Program-made: the position numbers and the translations under genes
The notes under the pieces: model-generated
Told to the model about the DNA's origin: nothing
What the model saw: only the letters and a program-made list of their open reading frames with translations
Databases searched by the model: none
In this document: positions 6,583 through 16,131 of the stretch, in pieces
Layout: each line of letters starts with the position of its first letter
How positions within the stretch are numbered: position 1 is the stretch's first letter
Source: Obelidium mucronatum
Lineage: Eukaryota > Chytridiomycota > Chytridiomycetes > Chytridiales > Chytriomycetaceae
Length of the DNA stretch: 51,196 nt
Assembly: GCA_025765595.1 (NCBI GenBank)
Contig: JAIVFH010000204.1
Span: 1 to 51,196, forward strand
Direction: 5' to 3'

Positions 6583-8945
6583 GTCTCCTTCTGGTCCACT
6601 GGTCTCAGGTTCTTCTGTATCTTTTGTTTCTTCTTCTTCCAATTTCTTGGCCGTTTCTTCTAGTGCCGCTCCTTCACCTGCCTCTCCATCTTTTTCTTCT
6701 TCAGCTGGGTTATCCAGTACTGCTGTGCCACTTTCTTCTGAATCTTATTTTGCTTCTATGCATCCATCCTCTCCCAAAACTATTTTACAATCCCCTTTAG
6801 CTTTTAACCCTGAACATCTCGTTCGTTTTAATTATCATCGCCTCCCAAAACTCACTCGTTTACCACTCCACAAAAATATTTTTTCGAATATCCCTTTACT
6901 TTCTGTATCTCAATTTCCTCCCCAAACTGTCATTGATGATTTGTATAACCAAATCAGTGACAAACTGCGTCAGCTTGCAGCTCTGCTGTACGGCCCTAAG
7001 AAGGCAACATTACCTCCACACCACTCCCCCCTCCCAAAAACCAAAACCACTACCACCTTGGATGCTATTCGCCAGGCAAAGTCTTCCTCCAGTCCAAAAA
7101 CTACTCTCCAGTATGGGTTCTCTCCGTCTCCAAAACAACTCGATGAAGCCAGAAGTACTTTTCGAAATCTCTACCGCTCCATGGACCCTCTCTACCAGTC
7201 GCCGCCTCCACTCATTGACCCTGCCAACCCGCCAGATCTACCGGAAAACTTTGTCTTTGCTACCACTGACCAACTTTTAGCTCTAATCACTGCTTATCCA
7301 CTCCATAAGGCGTCTGGGCCTGATGGAATCTCTTGGAATCTGCTCAAACAATTGGTCCACTCTACCGATATTCTCCCTGCTCTGTCCAGTCTCTTTCAAG
7401 TCTGCTTCTCCAATGGTATTATTCCTGAACAATGGAGGGCCTTCAACACCATCCTCATTCCCAAGTCCTCGACTCCACCGCTCCACCCAACTCTCCTCGA
7501 CTTCCGACCGCTCGGGGTCGGTAACTGTCTCCGTCTACTCTACGAAAAGTGTCTCCATGTTTATCTCCGTCGTTTTACTACTGTCCATTTTACACAACAA
7601 GGTTTCCAACCAGGTCGTTCCACCTCTTCCAACTTAGCCTGGGCTGCCAACACTGCTTCCAAGGATACTCGCACTCTACTCACTGATTTCTACAAGGCTT
7701 ACGACACTGTTGACATTCCAATTCTACTCGACCGCCTCAAGTCTAAACTTCTCCAGTCCAACTGTCCATTCCACCTCAACATCTTGGCTTCTGTCCACCA
7801 ACTCTTCCACCGTACCTACACCAGGGTTCTCTATGGTGACAAGTATACTCGTATCATCACTCGCTCGCGTGGTTTACCACAAGGCTCTTCTCTTTCTCCA
7901 ATTTTGTTCAACATTTTTATTGATCCTCTTGCTTTTGAATTAGTTTCTGAACTCCCTCCCTACTCGCGGCACTACACCTTCTTCTTTCTTTGCCGACGAT
8001 ATTTCTGTTCGCACTTTTTCTGATTTTCTTCTTCAAAAGGCTTTTGCCATTATTGTCAACTTCTGTATCTCGAGTCGACTTACGCTCTCTCCATCCAAGT
8101 GTACCACCATCAACTACACTGGGCCACCACTCATCTACAACGGTACCACTATTCCTGCTAAAGAGCGAGACCGCTACCTTGGGCTGCCACTCTCCACTGC
8201 TGGTCCTCAATTCTTCAACTATTTCATGGGAAAAATTCATCAAGCTCGTCGCTCCTTTGAAACCATCTCCGCTTCTCCACATGCTTCTTCATGGACCACC
8301 CAGTCTCGCCGGGCCATCTTTGTCTCTCTTATCCGACCAAAGTGGGAATATTCTTTACCTCTCGCTAACGCAACCATCTCTCAATCAGAACGTCTTGCAC
8401 TTGGATCTGCTGGGTCTGGTCTTACCAATCAAATCTGCCAATGGATCTTCAAGCCACTGCAACCACCAGTTCCACTTCAGTCTTCTGCTATCCGTCGTCT
8501 TCTGTTTCTCCCAAGCTTCTTGGACCGGGCTGACTTCATTACCTGTCGAATGGCTTCCAAGATGCCACAACTTATTCCTGCTGACGACTGCAAACTTCAT
8601 TCAGCACTCAGCGGCAACAAAACCATCAAATCCATTCCTTCTACTTACCGCAAAGGACCTGTCGACTCTGACATCAAAACTGCTATCTTCAACCACTTCA
8701 AAAACTTACTCACTAAACAGGCTGAGCTCGATGGATTCTCTTCGAAAGCTATTATCTTCAACCCACCCTACAGTATGGCCAACGTTCTGCGGGATTCTAC
8801 TCTCTCTCTCGACCAACATCAAAAACTTGTTCGACACCACCTGGCTCGAAACTTCCCTGCCGATTCACAAGTACCTCGGCTCATTGCTACCAACAAACTA
8901 CCGGAGGCGTATGCTCGACTCTATTTTCTTGGCGAAATTTCTTAA
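6575..8945 (+). pseudogene. LINE ORF2, reverse transcriptase, one frameshift
   Basis: The ATG at 6575 overlaps the ORF1 stop (ATGGTTAA). After a Ser/Pro-rich N-terminus of about 240 residues come RT motifs: HKASGPDGISW, DFRPLGVGNCLRLLYEKC, QQGFQPGRSTSS, motif A LLTDFYKAYDTVD, motif B RGLPQGSSLSPILFNIFID and motif C FFADDIS. Motif C is in the +1 frame because of one extra base in the pyrimidine run near 7982-7991; translation then continues to TAA at 8943-8945. The thumb and C-terminal region follow (RDRYLGLPLS, RRAIFVSLIRPKWEY) with no zinc knuckle or endonuclease. The break may be a mutation or a consensus error. Confidence 0.85.
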
Positions 8946-9086
8946 GTTGACTTTATTTTCTTATCGACTTTTTCTTTAACTTTTCTTCTACTTCTTCTTC
9001 TTCTTTAACTTACATCTTTGGTTGTTATCCTCTTGGGTTACCGGAGGCAATAAACTTTCACATTAAAAAAAAAAAAAAAAAAAAAA

Positions 9087-9126
9087 CTAGCCCTAACCCT
9101 AGCCTTAATCTTATCCCTAACCCTAG
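9087..9126 (+). repeat. Telomere-like CCCTAA repeats at the LINE 3' end
   Basis: CTAGCCCTAACCCTAGCC, TTAATCTTATCCCTAACC, then CCTAG. About six degenerate CCCTAA units lie between the LINE poly(A) and a truncated gag. CCCTAA on the + strand is the orientation of a left chromosome end read inwards. Confidence 0.85.
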
Positions 9127-9794
9127 GTCTCTTCGGTGACTGAGTCGACTTTACCAAAAGCAGCTAGAAAAAACGCCGTGAATTCATTATAAGACTTGAA
9201 AGAGCGGTTTTTCTTTTCAACTGCATTGCGGTACCAGGTAAGGGCCTTGCCGCCCAGAAAGGAAGCGAAGAAGGTGATCTTGAAGGTGGTAGACAGGAAG
9301 GCACTGGGGTTTGCGTCGAAATTCAGTTTACATTGGAAAACAAAATCCTCGGCGTCGGCTCGGTGTCTGGTAAACACGTTGGGCTTGTTGACCTTGAAAC
9401 CAGACTTGGACTTTTCCTCAGAAGCGGAAGTTCTGGAGAGGGCTTGAGACGGGACCGAGTTTGGAGCCGAGATTTGCCCTTCCAACTGTGCAATTCGATT
9501 CATGAGAAGATTGATTGTCTCAATAAGGTCAGCATTGTTCTCCAGATTGTTTGGATAAGGGTTTTGATCCTCTGAAGGATCCACTGCGTCTTGATAGTCA
9601 TTTGCAGCGTCAGATGGATCGTCTCCGTACATGGATTCATCCTCCTGTTCAGGATGGTTTGAGTAAGACAGGGGTGGAACCGCAAGGTTGGACGACCCCG
9701 GTAGAGAGGTAGAAGGCCCAGAAAGAGCGGAGGGTACAGTGTTCGGAGGCGTGCGACGGAGGGCGGAGTGACGCTTGGGAGTGGGAGTAGACAT
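9124..9794 (-). pseudogene. Ty3/Gypsy-type Gag fragment
   Basis: I chose the ATG at 9794 (MSTPTPKRHSALRRTP). The order is a Pro/Ser-rich N-terminus, an acidic stretch (EQEDESMYGDDPSD), a short coiled coil (LIETINLLMNRIAQLEGQI) and the Retrotrans_gag core. The core is ADAEDFVFQCKLNFDANP, then FFASFLGGKALTWYRNAV and SYNEFTAFFLAAFG. The frame stops at TAG made by the telomere-like repeat junction, so the C-terminal gag, zinc knuckle and pol are missing. No LTR is recognisable upstream. Confidence 0.8.
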
Positions 9795-9820
9795 GACGTA
9801 GGCTTGAGTTGAAATACAAC

Positions 9821-9943
9821 ATGAGTCGACTGGTAGGAATCGAACCTGAAGAGTCATGAAACCGGACGAAACCGGGGATCGAACCTAGTGCCTCCAGATT
9901 ACTAGGCCCTAACATTGCCAATAGGCTATGCGACTCATGTTAT
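9821..9943 (-). repeat. tRNA-like sequence between 10-bp inverted repeats
   Basis: ACATGAGTCG (+ strand, near 9821) and CGACTCATGT (near 9933) are inverted copies flanking about 100 bp. Read on the minus strand the interior has ATAGCCTATTGGCAATG (A-box-like) and two B-box-like stretches, AGGTTCGATCCCC and AGGTTCGATTCCTACCA. The second ends in CCA like a mature tRNA 3' end. I cannot fold one clean cloverleaf. It lies just upstream of gag but in the sense, not the antisense, orientation of a primer-binding site. Confidence 0.4.
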
Positions 9944-9964
9944 TTGTTGAGTTTCACTGGAGGC

Positions 9965-10028
9965 CTTATCAGTTTCTAACATTCGCCTTTCCTTCCCAGG
10001 CCGGAAGTGTTAGTTGAAGACTGATAAG
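9965..10028. repeat. Long three-step stem-loop
   Basis: CTTATCAGT (9965-9973) pairs with ACTGATAAG (10020-10028). Inside, CTAACA (9976-9981) pairs roughly with TGTTAG (10008-10013), and CTTCC (9992-9996) with GGAAG (10003-10007). Three nested helices on one axis are unlikely by chance. It could be a structured RNA, a retroelement end or a hairpin terminator; I see no coding frame. Confidence 0.5.
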
Positions 10029-10108
10029 TCGCCTAGAACCCTCGAACGAGTTCCCCACTGTTTACCAAGGACTTTCCCAAGGTCCTCAGCCAGCAGGTTT
10101 AACATGAG

Positions 10109-10124
10109 TTAACCCTAACCCTAA
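10109..10124 (+). repeat. Interstitial telomere-like repeat
   Basis: TTAACCCTAACCCTAA, two and a half units, in the same orientation as 9087-9126. A further degenerate CCTAACCATAACCCTTAG lies at about 10165-10181. Confidence 0.75.
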
Positions 10125-10672
10125 GCAAGATCGGCAAATGCACAATTGCGCCAATTTAAACACCTAACCATAACCCTTAGTTTTGGTTGCTATTTGTAAC
10201 GAAGCTCACTTGATATACCACAACACGGTTCTTTGTGCCGTTCATCAATCTCTTTGCATCAAAACAATAAAAGAGGGAGGTTCGGCTGTGGGGGACGTTG
10301 GACTGCTTTTGGTTCATTGAGAACAGTCTTAGCATGGAACCGCAAACCATGCGCGTCATCAAAGACGCTTCAAACTTAACAGACCTCAACTTCCCTCAGT
10401 GGCAACTTGGGATTGGCCCTCAGTTTAACCCATGGATCCCTCAGTCAACCCTTGGAGCCGGCACCCAAAAAACCCCAGCCCTTAGACATGCAAACGGTAG
10501 CTTACGTACTTTGCAATTCTGCCCCATTGTGGAGGATTTGCATTCCACTGCCAACGGTTTAGAGCATGCCATCATAGGGAGGAGTTGTTGGAGGTGGAAG
10601 CCCTCCCCCTTTTAAAATAACCAAGCATCTCAAATGACTAACTGAGGGAAACTTTTTCTGAAGGATCTCATA
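10125..10672. other. Stretch without a recognisable gene
   Basis: Open frames of 70-105 codons occur on both strands, but none shows a family motif, and the sequence is a patchwork of short Pro/Gln-rich translations. It may be the worn 5' part of the oxygenase-like pseudogene that follows. I see no RNA gene. Confidence 0.4.
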
Positions 10673-11950
10673 TTGGGGGAAGCAACAGACCAACCGAGGC
10701 TCTACCATTCACACACCGAGTTTTCCCCTCGAGTTGGTTTGATTTCTTTCCCCAAAAGAAAAAAAGGAAAAAAAATGAAAATCCCTGCAGTGAAAAGGGC
10801 CCAACACAATTGCCATGACCGCCAGCACCCATCACTGCCTTTGCCACCACATACCAAAAAGCCAAGATGGCACAAACTATTTGACAATCCTTCCTCAGTA
10901 AAATCCTCCAGAATCCCTAGGCCTGGAAGATCAGCAAAACAAACCATGGCTGACCACTTTATGGCCACCAAATTGGACGCTGAAACTGCAAAATGGACCA
11001 CTATCTATTTGAACAAGACTGGCTCCCATAATCAAGAGCTTGAGTATGTCCCAGAAGATCGGCTTGTCCGCCTTGTTGATGAAACAACTGGAAGCGTCAT
11101 TGCCTTAATGTAAGGCACCAAGCAACTTGTTTTTATTGCAAATTTGATCACCTATTCAAGATATAGGAATGTGATACCTTTGGATCTCCTTGATCACAGT
11201 GCCCTGGCGGAATACCTACAAAATGCCCCCATCACTGCTAAAGATTGCAGCAAACCTTTCAAAGCATCTGGGGATTTGGAAGAGATATTGTAAATTCTTG
11301 TTTGCCACCAAGGATTTGTACAATCTCACTACTGCAGAAGTTCCAAGTTCTTTAAAATACGACCAAGATGCAGCCATCCAATCCTTGGATGGAATTACAG
11401 AATACATGACCGAGTTCTATAGGGCGTAACTCCCAGGTCTTTACAATTTTTATGCAAGGATTCGTCGCAAACTCAAGGAATACAAGGCGGCTGTGGTCAA
11501 AGACCCCTCCAGTGTCGAAGCCAAAACACAACTTGCGTCTGCACTTTTGTCGCAACTGGATGAAAAGTTTTTGAATGTATTTTCCACATGTGCAGTCTCG
11601 CACAACTCTCCACGGGCAGCCAAACGTCATCGGGACCAAAACAACTATGCTTACGCTATCGACGCCTGTATTCCCTTTGGCCCCTTTTCTGGAGGTGATA
11701 TGATCTTTACACAGTATGGAAAAGCTGTAAAGCTATCTCCGGGGGACTTTATTCTCATGGATGCATACCATTTTGATCACAAGGTGGGGACCATTGAGGG
11801 AGACAGATTTGCCGTCATTCTTTAAGTGGGCCACCGACTTTTTGTTTAACCCAAGGAAAAAGAAGGGGGAAAAAAATCGTACATTTAGGGGCAACCTAAG
11901 CTTCCCTTTGAATGAGATGGGATTGAGAATGAAGTTTAAACTACCTGAAT
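10673..11950 (+). pseudogene. 2OG-Fe(II) oxygenase-like gene, TET/JBP-like, decayed (copy 2)
   Basis: The most complete copy. A basic N-terminal part (KRKKGKKMKIPAVKR) and a mixed domain (YVPEDRLVRLVDETTG) are followed by an apparent intron (GTAAGG...ATATAG, 11112-11166). A helical stretch comes next, then the catalytic core: HRDQNN (HxD iron ligands), PFGPFSGGDMIF, LSPGDFILMDA, FDHKV (third ligand) and EGDRFAVIL (2OG arginine). It is broken by a frame change near 11290, an in-frame TAA at 11427-11429 and a stop after AVIL; the C-terminal FKLPE piece follows at about 11930. A role in base oxidation, as for TET/JBP enzymes, is inferred from fold pattern only. Confidence 0.55.
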
Positions 11951-12056
11951 AAATTGTTTTTTTTTTGAAGTATTAAATCTCTTACTTCCGCAGTATCAGA
12001 ATCTTTAATCTGCGGGGTTGACGTTTAGGAAGACTGTAACCTCCCGTTGGATGAAA

Positions 12057-12305
12057 CAAAGTTGGCCCCATCGAAGGAGACAGATACTCTCTTATTCTTT
12101 TTTCCGATGGGCAGGCGACCAACCGGTTATTCAACAAGGACATGACAGTGAAGCAGGAGGAGGGTAAGTAGGGGAAGGGTAAGTGGGGGAAGGGGAAGGG
12201 GAAGCAGGGGAAGGTGAAGGAGGACAGCAGGAAAAAATTCACGGGAAACATTGACTTTCCATTTACTGGTGTTGGATCGAGAGTCAAGTTTAAACTCCCT
12301 GAATA
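12057..12305 (+). pseudogene. 2OG-Fe(II) oxygenase-like C-terminal fragment (copy 3)
   Basis: GPIEGDRYSLILFSDGQAT matches the C-terminal part of copies 1 and 2, and the end IDFPFTGVGSRVKFKLPE is preserved. Between them a purine block of about 85 nt (12150-12235; GGGGAAGGGGAAGGGG type) is inserted. Only this last part of the fold is present. Confidence 0.5.
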
Positions 12306-12387
12306 AATTTAGGGTTAATTGAAAGTCAAGTTTAAACTCCCTGAATAAATTTGTAAAATTTCTTCTATAGTATAAATTCACTCTAAG

Positions 12388-12535
12388 CCCCGAATTATTC
12401 AGCGCTGAATATTTGGGCTCAGAAACTTTAAGCGCCGACACTATAAGGGCAGAAATATTCAGCGCTGAATATTTAAGCGCAGAATATTTAAGCGCTGAAT
12501 TATTCAGTGCAAAATATTTAAACGCTGACAATTTA
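12388..12535. repeat. 15-bp imperfect repeat, AGCGCTGAATATTTA
   Basis: About nine diverged units. Most contain TTCAGCGCTGAA or AGCGCTGAAT, so the unit is partly self-complementary. Read on the + strand the frame gives a pentapeptide-repeat-like series (SAEIF, SAEYL, SAELF, SAKYL, NADNL), and the minus strand gives SALKY, SALNI, SALIV. There is no ATG in the + frame before 12602, so coding use is doubtful unless it is reached by splicing. Confidence 0.6.
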
Positions 12536-12601
12536 AATAAATTGCATAAACATCGCGAGGCTCACTCCGTTCGGAGACAATGTGGGCGAATTTCAAAAGG
12601 C

Positions 12602-14006
12602 ATGGGCAGATACTGCAAACTGCTGCTGCACAATAAAAAACTTTGTGAAGAGAGGGAAGAATATCAAAAAATGAAGCTCCCACTTGAGGTCTACGCCATG
12701 ATTATTCACTACGTGGATATCCCAACGTTGACTTCGCAAGTACGTTTCGCCAACAAGGTGTTCTACAAGCTGGTGACCAACAGTACTGTGTTGCACACCT
12801 ACGTTGTCCAAGCATTGGTTCAGACACTGGATCACTCCACGAAACCACATACTACTGAGGCCAAATTGATCCTATTGGCGAGCGTCCTGCAGCGGAAACT
12901 GAATGTTCCGTGGAAACTGGCGTCAAAGTTGTGGCAAACGTTTTTCCCCCTTTGCATGACATCGCCCGAATATATCAATTACGAAGATGTTTTGAGAATG
13001 GCAATCAAGCACCAACTTGTACTGTTTGTTGCACCCAATCGCCTTGAGCACCCAGTGAAAGTATTGCAAGAAGAAAAGACAATCGCATTGACGAAAGAAA
13101 CGAAACAAATTGTGCAATTGTTTGCATTGGGTTCAAAAGCATGTGGTGTCAACGACTATGGGCTTCAAGGACATTGACCTGGAGTTGGCTGCTGTGTATT
13201 GTACAAGCATTGGAAACAACAGCGCATTGAGTCACGTGTTGGGTTTGGTTCCGGGTCACAATAGACGCAATGTCGTTTGGAAGTGTCTTGTGGTGGCGGC
13301 AGCCCAAAACAAATTGTTTTTGATGGTTCGACTCATTGAAGAAGTTCGGGGTCTTCCTCCACAGTTTCCCCAAGACTCGATGACCTGGTTTGGCGAATTT
13401 CCGTTTGATTTGAACCTCCACAGAGATGCAAAGGAATGTACTCGCCTGTTGACTCGCTTGCGAAAATTTCATGGCGATTGGTGGTTCACGCTTTTGCAGT
13501 TGTGCGCAATATTGGGTCACGTGGACATCATGCAAGTGATTCTGTGTCGAAACGTCACAGTGTTGGGCAGAAACAACCTTTGCAGATTGCGTTGGGAAGC
13601 CTTGGAATACCACCACGTCAACGTATTGCTGTATTTGACCAACAAGTACCCCGACGTTCATTACAACACCGAAGAAGTACTTGGGGACCTCAGCACCAGT
13701 CTGTTGTTGAGAGTGAATCTTGATACATGCGACAAAGCCAAAGCCACTGAATGTTTTGTCTGGCTGTTGAGCCAAGGTGGTTTTGATCAACCGGGGATCA
13801 AGGCGGGTGTGTTTCGACGAGTGTTGCTTGCAGTCGATTTCGATGAACCAGTCATTTGGAAACTGCTCGAGCAGGTCAACGCACTCCCTGATGTCGTGCA
13901 TGCGAAGCCTGAGAAGAGAAATTTATCCAAGGAAACCATTCCAGCGAAACATGAGCGAGATGCAATCAGGCACTACATCCGCTGCAACAACAACGCGATT
14001 TGTTGA
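12602..14006 (+). CDS. F-box-like protein with helical, ankyrin-like repeats (one frame break)
   Basis: From the ATG at 12602 the N-terminus is MGRYCKLLLHNKKLC; about residue 25 an F-box-like segment begins (KLPLEVYAMIIHYVDIPTL, NKVFYKLV). The rest is a series of paired helices, for example LLQLCAILGHVDIMQVILC and WEALEYHHVNVLLYLTNK, which read like degenerate ankyrin repeats. The frame changes by +1 between about 13090 and 13165; I find no convincing intron of usual size, so this is a frameshift or a consensus error. F-box/ankyrin proteins act as ubiquitin-ligase adaptors, and are also common in large DNA viruses. A function here is not established. Confidence 0.6.
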
Positions 14007-14099
14007 TGAGTATGATGGATGATCTGGCTTGTAAATACATTTCAATCGCATGTGACAATGGCAACGTCAGAGATGCAATAGAATTCAATATGGTGAAGT

Positions 14100-14851
14100 T
14101 CACGTTTGTCCAAAAGACTTTGGGAATGTTGGCACCTTAGGGTGTGTGCGAGACCATAGGCCCGAGGCCTTCCTTGCAGTTGGGCAGTGTTGGCGTGTCT
14201 CAAGCATGCATTCCCGTTGTAAAGTTGGTATAGTAGCAGGGCCGGTGGTGGTGTAGTCGATCGTATCTGACAAAACGGCCAGGTCTTGGTGCCATACACT
14301 CGCTCGATTCACAACAACGCGGCTGTCGATATACGTGGATATCTTGCAGCTGTCAACAGACACTTTATCAGTAGGTTGGTCAGATGTCTGTTGGGGGATA
14401 TACGCAAGGGCACGGTCTTGCTGGTACTTTGTGCCGGAGCCAAATTCGCAGATACCTGCAATCAGTGCAGACAAATTGGGAATTTGAGGGCGCAGTATGC
14501 GAGTCAGTGTGCTTTCAGATCCACACACAGAGACCACTACTCGGTATTCCGGGTTTTCCAGGGTTTCTTCAAGTTTTGGAGAAACAGTTGTTTCAATATA
14601 CACATCAGGTATTATCAAAGACACCTTTTGGTTGTTTCACAATCCTGCTTGGTGGCAATCACAATAAATATGATACCTGTAAATGTCTTTGTTACAAGGC
14701 GGGCAAAATCCACATGTGGCGCAGTACATGTTTCTCCACATTGTAGCTCAATTTCGAGTAAACTTTTGAGTGTGTGGCATTGCTTGCATTCAGGACAAGT
14801 CACTACAGCCTTTTTATCCACAACTTGTGTGGACTTGGAAACATGGCCCAT
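14100..14851 (-). CDS. Unrecognised protein with a CPxCxxC-type cluster
   Basis: Starting at the ATG at 14851 the N-terminus contains VVTCPECKQCHTLKS and LQCGETC, a possible zinc-binding cluster. A 71-nt intron (14695-14625, GTAACA...AAAAG) joins ARL to VSLIIPDVYIETTVSP. The remainder (PEYRVVVSVCGSEST, LSALIAGICEFGSGT) has no family signature that I know. It converges on the F-box-like gene. It may be a remnant of a mobile element. Confidence 0.4.
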
Positions 14852-14984
14852 TTCGAAAACACTACGTAGATATCAGTTCGGAAAGGGTTGTCTCTTGTTT
14901 TAGAATTAATTGCAGAGGTTAGGATCCATTTATTTTGTAACTAAAAGTGGCTGTTGATCCTAGAGCGTAAATCACACATGTTTG

Positions 14985-15005
14985 CTAACCCTAACCTTAA
15001 CCTTA
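14985..15005 (+). repeat. Interstitial telomere-like repeat
   Basis: CTAACCCTAACCTTAACC plus TTA: three to four degenerate CCCTAA units, again in left-telomere orientation. This is the innermost such stretch that I see. Confidence 0.6.
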
Positions 15006-15065
15006 TTGCTTGAATAGCTGTCCTTGACACCTTGATAGATGATTGCAAAAAAAAAACTACTCACC

Positions 15066-15905
15066 CTAGAGTCCACATCCCGTTGGGTCATTGGCAACAA
15101 GTTCTCTGAACTTTTCGCTAAACCCCTTCAAAAGTGAGGTGTCAACTGGAAATGAAGGAAACACCAATCCCCCCAGAGGCCGTCCAACCATATGATGGGC
15201 TAGATAACTCCTTGCATCATGGGTGACTCTTTGCAAATTGGCCGCAGGCATCACATGTTTGAGAGACTCATATACAAAGTTGTTGTATATGTACTCTTGA
15301 TCAGCAGCATATTCAGTCATGTGGTTGGAGAAACATAGATATGTCCTGGATCTCTCAGATTGAGCAATTTGAATGTTACCAAATGATCCTAGATCCCGTG
15401 TGGTAGGCAATCCATTTTGTACTGCAGAAACAGGGACATCCAACTAAAACAAACTACTTAGGGGTCCATGTATAAATAAATGAGATCCACACCTGCTTTT
15501 GCATTTGAAACTTGAAGTCTGATTTTGGTAGAATATTGATTGTACCCTTGCCAATCACCTTTTCAAAATCTTTGTGGTAAGAAAAACAGGAATCAATATC
15601 AGCCTGATGTTCCATATCCATTCTTATGCTCTCTGCAGTTGTAAACTTGAGCAAACATGGTACTTTCTTGATGTAGCAAAGAATGTTTTCAACTTATGTT
15701 GAATGTGTTCCATGGCCAAATTTAATAAGTATTTATCATTGGCAGTTGGTACAATTTTTGATACTTGTCTGCATAAATCTCAACACTGGTTTCAAAGGAT
15801 TGTGTGGGGTTTAACGTTGATGCTGCGTCCACTAATTCACTAATTTCTTGATCTCTCCAATCGGAATCCTGGAGTTCTTCCAACAGTGTTCCAACAGTTA
15901 TGGTT
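15066..15905 (-). pseudogene. Unrecognised decayed gene
   Basis: Reading right to left, a frame of about 65 residues (ITVGTLLEELQDSDWRDQEI) is followed after a one-base shift by KIVPTANDKYLLNLAMEHI. After another shift comes LLKFTTAESIRMDMEHQADI. A 48-nt intron near 15491-15444 (GTGTGG...TTTTAG) then joins QMQKQ to LDVPVSAVQNG, ending NDPTGCGL at 15066. I recognise no domain. Two shifts and no clear start suggest decay, though consensus errors could contribute. From 15906 to 16131 nothing is evident. Confidence 0.4.
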
Positions 15906-16131
15906 TTTGATTGGTCCCATTAGGCAATGAATCAGGCAAGTGTTTAAATCTTTTACTTTGAGTTTGATAAAACTGATGATTTATGACCAAGGCAGTTGTG
16001 GGCCCAGAAGTCTCAGATAATGTATAGTCTGTTAAGCATACACACTGCCATACTTACCGGATTTGTTAAATGGCAAAAAGCCAAAAGATACAAATGAGAA
16101 TTTATTACAAATAAACTGTGACAATGAAAAT

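Larger units (their letters stand above)
4225..9086 (+). mobile_element. Two-ORF LINE retrotransposon lacking a visible endonuclease
   Basis: The order is ORF1 (nucleic-acid-binding, coiled coil), ORF2 (reverse transcriptase), short 3' UTR, AATAAA at 9049-9054 and a 22-nt poly(A) at 9065-9086. The poly(A) directly meets CCCTAA-type repeats. No apurinic-like endonuclease precedes the RT and no CCHC/restriction-like endonuclease follows it. The 5' boundary is uncertain because the SINE-like copy C runs into the ORF1 start. No target-site duplication is evident. ORF2 has one frameshift at the RT active site. Confidence 0.85.

Noticed and set aside
7917..8282. Minus-strand open frames across the LINE ORF2 and ORF1
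   Set aside because: They mirror the LINE coding frames and show no motif of their own.
9825..9842. Primer-binding site of the gag element
   Set aside because: On the gag strand the sequence is the sense tRNA 3' end (ending CCA), whereas a primer-binding site must be complementary; no LTR border is seen.
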